A stretch of 64,000 bases of DNA. Origin: Conoideocrella luteorostrata (Eukaryota; Ascomycota; Sordariomycetes; Hypocreales; Clavicipitaceae). Below, piece after piece: positions 22,695 through 33,400 of this stretch; position 1 is the stretch's first letter; each line of letters starts with the position of its first letter. The DNA lies in NCBI GenBank assembly GCA_032433595.1, contig JASWJB010000069.1, positions 62,001 to 126,000 on the forward strand. The letters are read 5' to 3'. The position numbers and the translations under genes were made by a program. Below the pieces are notes generated by a model. It did not search any database, was not told where the DNA came from, and saw nothing but the letters and a program-made list of their open reading frames with translations.

Positions 22695-24968
22695 TTAAGG
22701 ACAGACTTGATTACGGTATGTATAGGACTCTATATCTACTTTGACAGGATAAACAATAGGTTGGGGCCACGAAGGATCCTCCTTCAACATATACCAAGCT
22801 TCCCAACCAATGTAGCCTTGGTAGTTTTTATGCTTCAACTCATCGTGTACCCTTCCAAATTTAAGAGCAAGGAGGATTCTGAACTCTTGGGTGCTTTTGG
22901 CATCCTGATTTGGGAACCACGTTGAGAGTTGGCTTTCAGAAACGCTGCCTCGAAGAAATTGCGCGAAACTCAGAGCCGCTGCCATGCAAATCGTGTGAAT
23001 GTCCTCAGCAGACATGTCCGGGGCCTTCTCACGTAAATATGCTTGGGGAGAAAGTATGTCCGGGTCCAGATTTGCAAGTCCTCTAGACTGACCCATTGTG
23101 AAAGCAGTGTCCAAATGGCCAGGTAAACTTGGCGGCGCACTTCTAAGGTGCCTCGCAATGCCCTCTAAGTGCACATGAACTTCTTTTATGTTGTTTGGAG
23201 GTGGTCCAGGTGCTCCCCGAGCGTGTGTATAGTATTTGTAGTATTTAGCTGCTGTTTCTGTTGAAGTTATATTGCCGATTATATCTTGGTTCAGTTGATT
23301 AGCGGCATGGCTTAGTGAGGAAGCCACTCTCCCGTTCACAACACTAGGAAGGTCCAGTAAAAATTGCCGCTGCCTGGAAACGACCATTTTGGGCATTTCG
23401 TCCCGGAGCTCCTGGATTATTCCGATGCTATTGTTTCGTACTTGCGCTTCCTCTGAGCTTGAATTGCTGGAGCTAAAAGCTTCATGCGCAATCGCACGTA
23501 TTATTCCTATCGTCCGTGCGCCTTCAAAGAGAACCAAACGAGCCTCGATAGCGAGGGATTTTTCTATCTCCTCCCTAAAAACACTATTATTGGAAGATTG
23601 CTGCTGGTTTGGGTAGAGAAATGGATGTGAGTAGAGATACGCATGAAAGCTATCATTCAGATACTTCTTCCACGCTTCATCGCGAACTAGTATTATCTCC
23701 TCCATACTGGGTAAATCAGGTCGGCTAAAAAAACTCATAATACCTCGCTCAATATGTATGAGGACACCTATCGGGAAAAGGGGGGTGAGTAAGAAAACAT
23801 CTGCGACCAGGCATAAGCCCGTGTCATTTGCATCATCTGGTTCAATCTTCTTCTTCTTATCAGCCCGAGAAATTGCTTGGAGGCCACATCCCACGATCGG
23901 CATAATTTCCGTCACAGCCGCTGTTCGTTCCAGGACGGTTGTGTTATGCATGAAGGTGTGAATCATTCCTTTAACCCACACAATACCTCCGGCAACCATC
24001 AGTGCTTTCTTGAGTTTTCCAAAGCTTCCCCAGAGTTTTGACTCAGATGTCACAAAATAGTTCAGCTCCTTGCGTACTTCAGAGTACGATTTTAAAAGCA
24101 ACTCCTTAGGAGCATTTTGCTTGTATTGAGACTTTTGAATATAAGATGCCATTACCTCTGCAAATTCCTTTTCCGATATTTCTTCAGCTAACGCTGCCAC
24201 TTGACCCTGTTTATGAGTCGCCGATTCTATTTTATTCTCAACCAGAGGATCTGCCCTGGGATTCAGGGCAGATCGAAACTGAATGTTGTGTATATCCTTT
24301 GGGTGATTTGGAAGGTCATTGAGTCGCGGTGCATGATTACCATTCAACAGCGAGTTAAACCAAGTATTATACCACGTGGAAACGACCTCACCACGATCGT
24401 TATACTCAGTTGCAGTTCGAATTAGCTCAGACCTAACCCCTCCGATAAATATGATCTCTTGTTGTTCCGGGTACTTAATTCCCATCCGGCGTTCAAAGGT
24501 GGCGAGAACATCAATGCCTCCATGTGCGAAAATTTCATAGCAATACCGGCCATTTATCACGAGCGGACGCCAGGTCTCTGCGAGACTATCGACAGCGCTT
24601 GAATCTGGTCGAGTTGTAGAAACAAAGATAGACTTTGTTTGATCATTGATAAATCTATGCAGATGAAGGTTTAGATCATCCAGCTTCCGGAATTCGTCTA
24701 AACTTGTTGGTGCTCTTCGGGGCTGAAAGCCTTCTTTGAAAATAACCCCTGGAGGGCGATGATCACAGCGGAAAAGAAGCTCGGCCGCTGCTGGAATTAA
24801 ATTCCCATTGGCTCCATAAACCCAATTTGGGCGAAAGGTTAGTTCTCTTTGACGCGTCGCGGTGGATATGATGCGGTCTATCCTCCTAAAAACCTCGTGG
24901 GCCACTTCTTCGCTGGCGTCTCTGAGCCATGGGAGAGCTGCTCCAACAAAAAGACTTGCAATTCGCAT
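22695..24968 (-). CDS. Heat-labile-enterotoxin-A-like ADP-ribosyltransferase protein
   Basis: One exon, 757 residues from the ATG at 24968. A short hydrophobic start (IASLFVGAALPWL) may be a signal peptide. The N-terminal 200 residues carry the R-S-E fold marks of the enterotoxin A-chain family: Arg67 in FRCDHRPP with GF.PR behind it, Ser117-Thr118-Thr119 in FVSTT, and Gln169-Gln170-Glu171 ahead of IIFIGGV. The usual E-x-E pair is thus Q-x-E here. The remaining 500 residues hold a hydrophobic stretch (about 325-420, including EIMPIVGCGLQ) that might act in membrane passage, and a helical C-terminus without known domain. Such genes are multiplied in insect-pathogenic fungi, where a role in host interaction is suspected but mostly unproven. 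The gene is intact and flanked by LTRs on both sides. Confidence 0.78.
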   Translation of the reverse strand: MRIASLFVGAALPWLRDASEEVAHEVFRRIDRIISTATRQRELTFRPNWVYGANGNLIPAAAELLFRCDHRPPGVIFKEGFQPRRAPTSLDEFRKLDDLNLHLHRFINDQTKSIFVSTTRPDSSAVDSLAETWRPLVINGRYCYEIFAHGGIDVLATFERRMGIKYPEQQEIIFIGGVRSELIRTATEYNDRGEVVSTWYNTWFNSLLNGNHAPRLNDLPNHPKDIHNIQFRSALNPRADPLVENKIESATHKQGQVAALAEEISEKEFAEVMASYIQKSQYKQNAPKELLLKSYSEVRKELNYFVTSESKLWGSFGKLKKALMVAGGIVWVKGMIHTFMHNTTVLERTAAVTEIMPIVGCGLQAISRADKKKKIEPDDANDTGLCLVADVFLLTPLFPIGVLIHIERGIMSFFSRPDLPSMEEIILVRDEAWKKYLNDSFHAYLYSHPFLYPNQQQSSNNSVFREEIEKSLAIEARLVLFEGARTIGIIRAIAHEAFSSSNSSSEEAQVRNNSIGIIQELRDEMPKMVVSRQRQFLLDLPSVVNGRVASSLSHAANQLNQDIIGNITSTETAAKYYKYYTHARGAPGPPPNNIKEVHVHLEGIARHLRSAPPSLPGHLDTAFTMGQSRGLANLDPDILSPQAYLREKAPDMSAEDIHTICMAAALSFAQFLRGSVSESQLSTWFPNQDAKSTQEFRILLALKFGRVHDELKHKNYQGYIGWEAWYMLKEDPSWPQPIVYPVKVDIESYTYRNQVCP

Positions 24969-25539
24969 TTTTCTTTGGTCAAATGAGGTTGATTTGAATT
25001 GCTGTTGGCGAGTCGAGGTGTCGCACTTCTTGCAGCGATTGAGCGAGGGAGCTATCCCGAAGTATTTGCCAAGTTTAAGAAACAAAATTAGCGCTACTTT
25101 TATCTAAAGAATATGTATGATAATTTTTATTAGCAACAATGTGCTAAGGACGCGCCAGAAAATCATTTTAATTAGAATGACACGAATTCCACAAATTATC
25201 AGACCACCGCCACTCACAGAGTGCTAGGTTATGATATTGCAGGTGGAACCGGTACAATTCACATCCTGAATCAAGTTAGCTAAACAGCCCCGCCGCTGAT
25301 GTACATTGTACCTGGCCCTCTCAATGTCGTCGCCGCCAAAAGCGGTGGCAGTTTCCGTCGAATTCGGTGAGGAGATTAGCGTCTCCCGGATTCTGTCTGC
25401 ATTTAATAATCGCGGCTATCTTGACAGGATTCTGACGCTGTGTAGCTATTAAGATAACTTTTTCTCGTAACCAATATTAATTACACCTCTATTGCTTTAA
25501 CCCATTGACCTTCACACCGTCGCTTGAACTAACCTGTCG

Positions 25540-25770
25540 TGTGTGTTTGTGTGGATATGTGGATAAATGGGCAGTGAGAGAAAGGATACGTGACCTCTGG
25601 GCCTAAGGCAGGAATCTAGGACAGGCGTGTCCTGGATTGTAGGGGGATTTATAGGGGGATTTGCACAGGGCCGTCAGACGAGAGATTCGAATTCAATATT
25701 CAATCATCACTGTAACATAGCTCTTCCCATCAATGCGTATCAATTTGAACCTCTCTTATCTATTCCAACA
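25540..25770 (+). repeat. Solo LTR, family B copy 2
   Basis: It starts TGTGTGTTTGTG, ends TATTCCAACA, and shares GGGCAGTGAGAGAAAGG, GGGGGATTTATAGGGG and CGTCAGACGAG with the copies at 1200 and 18713. It lies 570 bp upstream of the toxin-like gene. Confidence 0.7.
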
Positions 25771-25894
25771 GAAACAGTATGCTCCAAAATCTGGCCCCAC
25801 TAATGAATCTTGAGTGAATCCCACATAGGTTCTTATCGTGAAATAGGCTACTAGGGGGGAAAAGCGCCACTGTCCACAACTTGGTGCTGCAAAT

Positions 25895-25975
25895 TGAATT
25901 TGGAAGGGTCTGTCAGAGGAAGAATTCTTCTTCTATCATTTTCATCAATGTATATGAATTTGATCCCCTTCTGGT
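25895..25975 (+). repeat. Family B LTR fragment
   Basis: GTCAGAGGAAGAATTCTTC and ATGAATTTGATCCCCTTC parallel the last third of the family B LTR with a small internal deletion. It follows the fuller copy after about 125 bp. Confidence 0.45.
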
Positions 25976-26128
25976 TGAACGCAACACGATCCGCACAGCA
26001 GCGCGAGTTCGGATCGGTTAGTCCTAGTTTCGATCAGCAACGCGAGAACGCAATACAACAGTGATAGTGTCGTGACCTTTGAGGCAATGCATTGACAGTA
26101 AGGAATGGTGATTTTGTTAGACATCATT

Positions 26129-28327
26129 CTAGGCTAGAACAATACTCTGCTGTACTAGTTCTCCTTTTATTTGCATCACTATAGCCTCTGCATCCATAAA
26201 ACCATAACAGTAGCAGTCTCCTACAAACGTATATGCCTTGGGGTTGTCGGATTTTCGTATAAGAATAGGAACACTGCAACCAAACAGAACACACATAATA
26301 TCGCCTTGACGTGCATGTTGTGGAAGCACACAGATATGACCCTTGTTCGTGACCGCTATAATTCTATTCCTCATTCCCCTCTCAAACGCTTGACAGATTA
26401 AAAGAAGATGGTTATTCTGAAGATCATTTAAAGTCTCAGGAAACTTTAGATCTATGATAACTTTAGCATCCTCCCCGCTAAGCCGTGCCGTGGTTATCCC
26501 ACGCCCACAAAGAAGAGATTGAACGTATAATTCGACAATTTCTTTGTTACCGCTGCTTGAAGTTTCGAGCTCGAGATCAGTACACTGATTAATAGCGTCC
26601 GCTAGTTTAACTTCCTCGAGAGAGTACAAAGACGGCGCAACTGGCAGCGACTTTGCTATTTCCCAGTATTTGCTATATCTGCTTACCGCAGCAGAAACCG
26701 TGTTCAAGGAACTAGTGAGGTCCTTGACATTTTCCTTCAGGAGATATGCAGCCTTGAGGATTGTTGTGTGCCATAGCTGCTCGATAGTCTCGAGTTCCGC
26801 GTTTAGAGGGCACCCTGGAGAGGTTACGGCAATTGAGTCAATGAAGAGTGCAGTAACATGCAGGAAACTCCAATCCTGCAAGGGGGAAGCATTTATAACG
26901 TATTCGCCTTGAATGTCATAGCCTGAAGATGCAAATAGGCTCTCTTTGCCGTAATCAGCAACTAATGACGCAGCCGCCCTACTTTGGTCCAGGGAATAGT
27001 CCGGAACCCAAGATGGCAGATCGTGACGACCGGAAGTTTGCCACCCGCAAATAGGATCCAACGACCTGTTCTGCGATATAAAATGCTGAGTGGTAAGAGC
27101 GTAAACTTCTCCCAGTGACTTTGCGTAGTTGGGCTGCAAAAAAGCGTTCATTTGATCACCCATTAAGCCAAACAGCGCATAGACTTTGTCCTTGGGATCC
27201 GACGCTTGTCTATCACGACACTCTCTGATCAAACTGTACAGTGGCAAACGATTCCCGCCGGTCCATCCTACGCGAATCTTTTCCAGTGTTGTTAGTTTGT
27301 GGATGTTGGGGAGTGGAGATCCGCAGGTGTAATGGAGATAATATATAACACCGAGAAATTCATCCCAGGATATCGTTGTGCCGTCGTATATGATATCTGC
27401 ATTCTCGGTAACTCCCAGCTCCTGAACTACCCACATTCTCTCAAACCAGCCAGAGCGCTGAATAAAGACAGTGTCAATCAGAGCCGCCATCTCAGCAAAA
27501 TTCTCGCTTTCGACCTTCTTCAATCGTTTCTCTTTCGGTCGCCATTTTGTGAGGGAATCAATTGTTTTTTGATGTTCATCTGTTTCAAGGACTAGCTTTG
27601 CCCCGTCATCTCTTGCTCTGGGAATAAATATATCCATTCCCGCGTAAAGCCCTTGGGCAAGTTTCTGTCCGACGTTTAATAATGCTGCGGCGGGGAATGA
27701 AATTGCTTGGTGAATTCTCTCCTCACTCTCCTCATCTGGTGTATCATCGTCGTACATCTGTCCACACAAGTCTGCTATAAACTTTAAACACCTTTTGCCA
27801 TCGGCGCAGGTCAAACCCAGCCATATCTGCACAAAATAAGCCGAATGATATATCTCCCGCATTAAAAGGACTTGTTCCGACCGCTCGGCCAGATCGTCTT
27901 GGTTAATACAAATAGCATCGGCCCACACGTATAGATTGCCCATATGCTGCATTTGCATGTCTCGAAGGGCAAAATACAGATTTTCTGTAACCTTAAGCGA
28001 TTTGCCGTCGATTAGAATTTGGTGCGTCCGTGCTTGGGGTCCCCATACATATGACAGCGCGTAAAAGGAAGGTAATTGCACGCTCTGAAGAGCTCGCTGC
28101 GTGCGAGAGAGTGCAGATTTAGGCAAATAGTAATTCTTCAAAGTGCCCGCTAGGGGACGGCGAATTTTGTGGCGAGTGATCGCCTTTACATCGAAATCGA
28201 GTTTGAGGATTCGGATTTGCGCACTAGCATCCACCAATGGGACATAGCTGTAGACATTTGGCTTTGACATGGTTTGTGCAAGTGGTGTTTTAACTAGAAT
28301 TGATGCCGGCATCATGGAGCTGAGCAT
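26129..28327 (-). CDS. HET-domain (heterokaryon incompatibility) protein
   Basis: A single-exon frame of 732 residues from the ATG at 28327; a second ATG at 28270 is also possible. The HET domain is clear: FYALSYVWG (about residues 88-96), LYFALRDMQ, then YVWADAICINQDDLAERSEQV and REIYHSAYFVQIWLG. In the C-terminal half, SWVPDYS and SLLCGRG belong to the extended HET family. HET proteins trigger death on non-self fusion or other recognition and often pair with NLRs; an NLR gene lies 20 kb to the left but is not adjacent. No membrane segment is seen. The frame is intact. Confidence 0.9.
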   Translation of the reverse strand: MLSSMMPASILVKTPLAQTMSKPNVYSYVPLVDASAQIRILKLDFDVKAITRHKIRRPLAGTLKNYYLPKSALSRTQRALQSVQLPSFYALSYVWGPQARTHQILIDGKSLKVTENLYFALRDMQMQHMGNLYVWADAICINQDDLAERSEQVLLMREIYHSAYFVQIWLGLTCADGKRCLKFIADLCGQMYDDDTPDEESEERIHQAISFPAAALLNVGQKLAQGLYAGMDIFIPRARDDGAKLVLETDEHQKTIDSLTKWRPKEKRLKKVESENFAEMAALIDTVFIQRSGWFERMWVVQELGVTENADIIYDGTTISWDEFLGVIYYLHYTCGSPLPNIHKLTTLEKIRVGWTGGNRLPLYSLIRECRDRQASDPKDKVYALFGLMGDQMNAFLQPNYAKSLGEVYALTTQHFISQNRSLDPICGWQTSGRHDLPSWVPDYSLDQSRAAASLVADYGKESLFASSGYDIQGEYVINASPLQDWSFLHVTALFIDSIAVTSPGCPLNAELETIEQLWHTTILKAAYLLKENVKDLTSSLNTVSAAVSRYSKYWEIAKSLPVAPSLYSLEEVKLADAINQCTDLELETSSSGNKEIVELYVQSLLCGRGITTARLSGEDAKVIIDLKFPETLNDLQNNHLLLICQAFERGMRNRIIAVTNKGHICVLPQHARQGDIMCVLFGCSVPILIRKSDNPKAYTFVGDCYCYGFMDAEAIVMQIKGELVQQSIVLA

Positions 28328-29297
28328 CACTTATTAGCAGCTGCTAGCGTTAGCTGCTGGCTGAGTCAGCGGCTAAGATACAGATCCGGATCACATTACT
28401 CCGTAGTTACTCCGTGCTAGAGAGCAATGCGTTCAGTTGGAACGGAGTACACATGCACCCCGTCCGTGGTGCATAATTGCAGTTTGAAGGGCGGACGATT
28501 CCAGGCAGCCCGTCAACCGAACGACAACAGCAAGTACTATCGTGGCCTTCTTATCATCTATAACCTCTGCCGCTGACGTACTGCGGTATCCCACTTGGTG
28601 AAACTTGAGATGAATACGATCCCCATTCCGTTGGCGGCGGAAGTGATCGAAGTATGTTTGGTGTCACCTTCACGCCTGGGTTTATGCGCTCTCATATTTC
28701 CGTATTCATCGTAAAACATGCCTAGTGGATTGATTTGCCTTGGTAGCGCGGTTACGCACTCTGCCACTGTCATATCTTACGGCGCATTGTGCTGGCCTAC
28801 CAGACAAACACATTTCATGTCCGATAATGAGCAGGCTTCTGTGCGTACATATTGGACATTACTCTGTATATAGGAAGGTTGCTCGGGCTAACCAGATGAC
28901 TAGCGTACAGTATGGTCAATCTTTCCGGGTTTTCTCTAGCTTCAGTTGCTTGTAACGATATCGTATATGACGCGGAACAGACACCGTCTTTTTAATATGC
29001 CGCATGACATTGTTATCATCCTATCGTTAACCTTAACAGCAACGGTTGGCACAAAATTTGCATACCACGGAGTAGTTGAGCTATAAATTCCACATTATAG
29101 TAATCAAGGAGACTTATCATTCTTATGTTGACAAAGTAAAGTGATATGTCCAAGCGCGTATGTGACATATGTACTATTAAAACAAAAAAAAAAGCAACTC
29201 CGAATGTCCAGTCTAGACTTCCCATGCTATCCGTCCATGCAACCAATATTAACACATGCAAAATTGTATCAAAGCTTTCGACCCCAGAATTAAGTCA
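28328..29297. other. Intergenic
   Basis: It contains the HET upstream region with TACTCCGTA-type motifs at about 28396-28412 and 28443, and an A-run at 29184. No supported gene. Confidence 0.45.
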
Positions 29298-30464
29298 TCA
29301 CCACGCAGGCCTCGTGAACCATCTTGACCGGTAGAGCATTTGATTCCATATATTGGTGCCCTTTTGCCCGTTGGTAATAAAGTTGACGGTGTCGCCATAA
29401 GTCTCATTCCACTCGGCTTGAACATAAAGAAGTTGGCCACTCTCAGAGTAACTCACGGATTTTATGTCCGATCTGGGGAGGTCGACACCGTCTGGGCCTG
29501 TACGAGCGCCGACCGGCTGGAATCCGGGCATGTAGTCCTGGGCCACAGGGGCGCCGTGCTCGAAAGTCTTCGCATCCATGTCGTACACATGAACATCCAT
29601 GTCTGTCGTAATTAATAGCTTGCGTTGTTGCGGGACAGGCGCCATGGCATGCGGTCCGTCCCACCACGGCGTGTCGCTGCCCCATTCTGTAGTCAGCCGC
29701 GCAGCTGTGGTGATGGTCTGAGTTTCGGGCGTTGTGTCAAAAGATCCATCTTGTTGGTGTGTGTAAGCATTGAGGATGCTTGTGGACCCGTCTTGAATTG
29801 GCGACCTGTCGTTGCCGGCAGCCCATAGCACGCTATTATGTGCATCCCATACCAATGCGTGGGTCGCTGGTATACCGTCTAGCTGTTGGATAGGGGGGTC
29901 CAAAGGTCCCTTTGTGTTGTGTATATCAAAAATCTTGATGCTGCCAGTCATCTCGTCCGTGGTGGTTGCCACTGCTAACTTGCCGTCGCCCACGAGCTCG
30001 ACAGTATGGGAGTTGTCCATGTCGTCTCGATTTAGGCATATTCCGAAGGTGACTGCCTTGTCCGAATCCTGTCCAGGATGATGGTTGATGATGACGGCCG
30101 CATATCCGTGAATAGCCAACACGCTGTCACCCCTATGTGCCCACTTGTTCTCGGGCGCGCCACAACCCGAGCCTTTGCATACGTCGTACAGACATTTTTG
30201 CAGGTCAGCGGAGATATTCTTTCCTTCTTGGAAGCTCCAGGTCCACGAAGGCTTGCCAGACGTGTCATGTATGACAATTTGGGCACCCGTGGTTGCAGTG
30301 CCATAGAGACCCGTCAATATTTGAGGGTCTGGGTTGTCACTGGAGGCATAAAGGGAATGCCGCGGAGGTCTTGCGGAGACGGGGGCAAGAAGGATCGACT
30401 GAAGAGCAAAAAATGGAAATGCGAAAAGGGACGGCAAGGTGCCGGCACTTGTGAAGCCCCTCAT
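29298..30464 (-). CDS. Secreted beta-propeller-like protein (DUF6528-like)
   Basis: A single exon of 388 residues. A signal peptide (about residues 1-31, ending PVSA) is followed by repeating strand motifs: IVIHDTSGKPSWTW, GYAAVIINHHPG, HTVELVGDGKLAVATTT, HALVWDAHNSVLWAAGND, GPHAMAPVPQQRKLLITTD and SVSYSESGQLLYVQAEW. The order of blades with GD/WD-like turns fits the DUF6528 family of secreted six-bladed-propeller proteins of unknown activity. Nothing shows a catalytic site. It is intact and unrelated in sequence to its neighbours. Confidence 0.75.
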   Translation of the reverse strand: MRGFTSAGTLPSLFAFPFFALQSILLAPVSARPPRHSLYASSDNPDPQILTGLYGTATTGAQIVIHDTSGKPSWTWSFQEGKNISADLQKCLYDVCKGSGCGAPENKWAHRGDSVLAIHGYAAVIINHHPGQDSDKAVTFGICLNRDDMDNSHTVELVGDGKLAVATTTDEMTGSIKIFDIHNTKGPLDPPIQQLDGIPATHALVWDAHNSVLWAAGNDRSPIQDGSTSILNAYTHQQDGSFDTTPETQTITTAARLTTEWGSDTPWWDGPHAMAPVPQQRKLLITTDMDVHVYDMDAKTFEHGAPVAQDYMPGFQPVGARTGPDGVDLPRSDIKSVSYSESGQLLYVQAEWNETYGDTVNFITNGQKGTNIWNQMLYRSRWFTRPAW

Positions 30465-33400
30465 TGTAGAATAAGGAGGTCGTGTTGTCTATTCGATCTG
30501 CTTCCAGCGGACCCTGTTGCCAGCCTTGTGGGATGATCAAGATAATCGGACAGATAATCGGAGCAGGGGACTCGCCCATTTTAATGGATTGAGCAGCATC
30601 GCTTTCGACCCAATTGCATCTACCAATTATCTCCCGTAACAAAGGCATTACGCGTCCTCCACGTAATTGGGAAATGATAGTCAGATATAAGGACTCTTGG
30701 TGGCTGAAAGGCTTGCATGGAATTGCTGCGATCCATGGGCACTAAAAGGCAGAAGTCAGCTAGAGGGCCACAGAGAAGCGGAAATGGGCACCCCACCGGA
30801 TACTACGGGCCGTGTGCCTTTTACTTCATTCGTGCAAATTCTCATCTAGATCAGCGGGCGTTGCTGTCTGATCGCCCAAGCCTAAGTCCATGCACATGCA
30901 GTATGGCCGGATCGGCGGCATTGTTGTTGGGAGGACGGGGTGTTCCGTACGGAGTACTGACACACAAAATAGGAGAATGGTCGCATGTGCCTGTCCGCTT
31001 CAGGTTGAATCTGGGGAAGCGCAGTTCGTTTTTTCTCGATCGGAGCCGTTTATTTTTGGTGCTCAGCTTTTCGATAGTTCGTGTGAGGCGGTGCAGGCAC
31101 CTAGCCTCCCAGCCCTGGACGCAGGCACGACAGATTACTCGAGTCGGCAAGGACGGGGCAATCTAATAAAGCGGCTCGTAGTGTGTTTTACCCAGCGCTG
31201 AGTTGCTGCCAAGAAAGCGGCCATAGGTACTCCGTACTCCGTGCACTCACAAAGTCCTCCATAACCAGATGGCAAGCCACATACGAAGGGGCTGCCGAAC
31301 ATCCGGCCCAACATGACGTTGATACCTGGGACTCACCAGTCGTCGTCGCTGCCAAGACCGCCCTACCCAGCAGTAGATTCTCTGCCAAGGCTGCTCTGCT
31401 CAGTAGATTCACTGCAAACCCGCCACAGTGGCAATATGGTCAAGATTGATTGCCGCTCTCCCTGTTGAGGTTTAGCGCGGGCGACAAAATACTTGGCCGC
31501 GCGTCTGGGGCTGACACGCTTCCATCAACGTGGCGGGTTAGTTTTCATAGTCTGCGGGTGGGACAGTGGCTAGTTATTGTTCCGACAAAGACGGCTAGCC
31601 TCGAACGAAAGGAGAAATAGCAGCGAATAGTAAGCCTGTTTTGGTCCGGCGGAGGGTTTGTAATTATGAACCAGCAAAACCAGGAGCTGGTAAATGGTCA
31701 AATGTAGCCCGGATCAAGTTTTTGCCTCTTTTTTGGTTGATGACTTGTGGTGGTGCTCACGAGCAGGTTGTGATGCAGTTCATTGGCCCGACACCCGTTA
31801 GATAAGATACTCTCGACAGAACCCCTCTAGTGTTTAGGAGATATTATGGAGTAGAAAGTGTATTGAGCTGTACGGAGTACTCCGTACATACTTTGGGATA
31901 TTGAGTCGATGCATCAACTGCTCCTTGATGCCCCTGTCGAGTTTGACACTGATGGCTATATGCAGTTAATTTTACTCCGTAATGTTTTTAAAATATTTTT
32001 CTTAATGACATCCGGCAGGGATGGAATCTTGGTCAACATTTGCTGTGTATGCCGCAGCCGAACAGAGTGCGGCTTCCAGCCTACCAGCATGCATGCAATG
32101 TTCTTCATTGCCTTTTAAAACACACATATGCTCTGCGTACTGAGGCGCCGCGAGTTACAAAGCCTGGGCATTAACGGCGGTAAGCTAGGTGGCGGAATTT
32201 ACTGCACTTTACTATAGGGTAGCAACGCGGCATCGCGGCGTCGCTCTTGTACTGAAGCTGACCCATCCATACTGGCTTACGGAGTAACTACTCCATACTC
32301 CGTACAGCAGCACACGTGCTACCACGCTACTGCACCGCGCCTTCCCCATCAGGATAGAGGAGCGCAGGATTTCGTGCTCCATTACAGATAACGACTGCCA
32401 TTACTCCGTACAGAGTACAGATAACGATTGATCTCTTTACTGGAACCAAAATAGGTACGGAGTAAGTAGCGGGACCCTTGCTCGCTGCCTTTATCTTTAC
32501 CGCCATTACACATTGCACCCACGGCTACGTGCGAGGCATAACGCTTCTACATACATTGCGGTATCTTTTACGCTGACGGGTACGTAAAAACTTTATGCCA
32601 TATGCAGTAGCTCCTCCGTACTTTCCTCTGCACTCCATGTCCATATAGTTAGCTAGTACTCCGTACAGACCTGCGGCACCTCGCTTAGCATGACAGCGCA
32701 ATCTACTCTCTGCCATAGGGTAGGCTACGTCGTCCACCAAACTATCCTAGGATCCATGGTTGCACAAAGGAGTTGGATGGGGCCTTCTATCTACAAGTGG
32801 TCTGGTGCACCAAATACCCCGCGACGAAGGAAAATGCAGAGCTTCTTATTTGTCGAGTCGGCCATGCACTCAACAATCGCGCAGGTGACGTGCTTAGATT
32901 CAAGGGTGCGATACAAAAGTGCCTCCGATGCCAACTGCATTTCCTCGCCACATCACACCCAAATTGTCGTTCCGGATGCCCTTTGTTAGCTGTCAGTTGT
33001 TGGTGCTCTGCATTGGTTCCCCCAAAAGTCCCTCCATTCTGGTCTTGGTGGATACACTTGAATGCCATTCCTCATTGCGGCTCCTAATAGCACAAGGGCG
33101 AGGTCGTATTGCACCATCGCGATGAAACCACAAACATGCAAGATGTAAGATGGCGCGGGTTCAGTGCAACACGCGGTCGTAGCACGAGTGATGTGCAGCT
33201 GGGCACTTAAAATACAGCACCCACCGCAATGAACGAAAGCAAAAAAAAATTAAAAAATTGAGACACGACCTGCGAGAGTTTCCGACAGTCGGCACACGAT
33301 CTGCAAGATCTGGCTTTCGAGTTGAGGCGAGTGAAATTGGCCCAAAAATTCGAGATAAGCTTGCCGATCTCCATCGCGTCGGCATAACCCCGCCTTCAAT
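30465..33400. other. Long intergenic region rich in TACGGAGTA motifs
   Basis: No supported gene. At least eight copies of TACGGAGTA or TACTCCGTA (or forms one base off) lie between 30945 and 32665 (about 30947, 31223, 31870, 31974, 32278, 32402, 32455, 32656), some in tandem or head-to-head. The last 250 bp before 33401 are the upstream region of the OPT gene and include an A-rich tract at 33241. Confidence 0.55.
31870..31887. repeat. Perfect 18-bp palindrome of the TACGGAGTA motif
   Basis: GTACGGAGTACTCCGTAC is identical to its own reverse complement and joins two motif copies head to head. Confidence 0.8.

Noticed and set aside
30717..31201. Overlapping open frames of 99-149 codons in both directions
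   Set aside because: They lie in the TACGGAGTA-rich gap, lack domains and conflict with each other.
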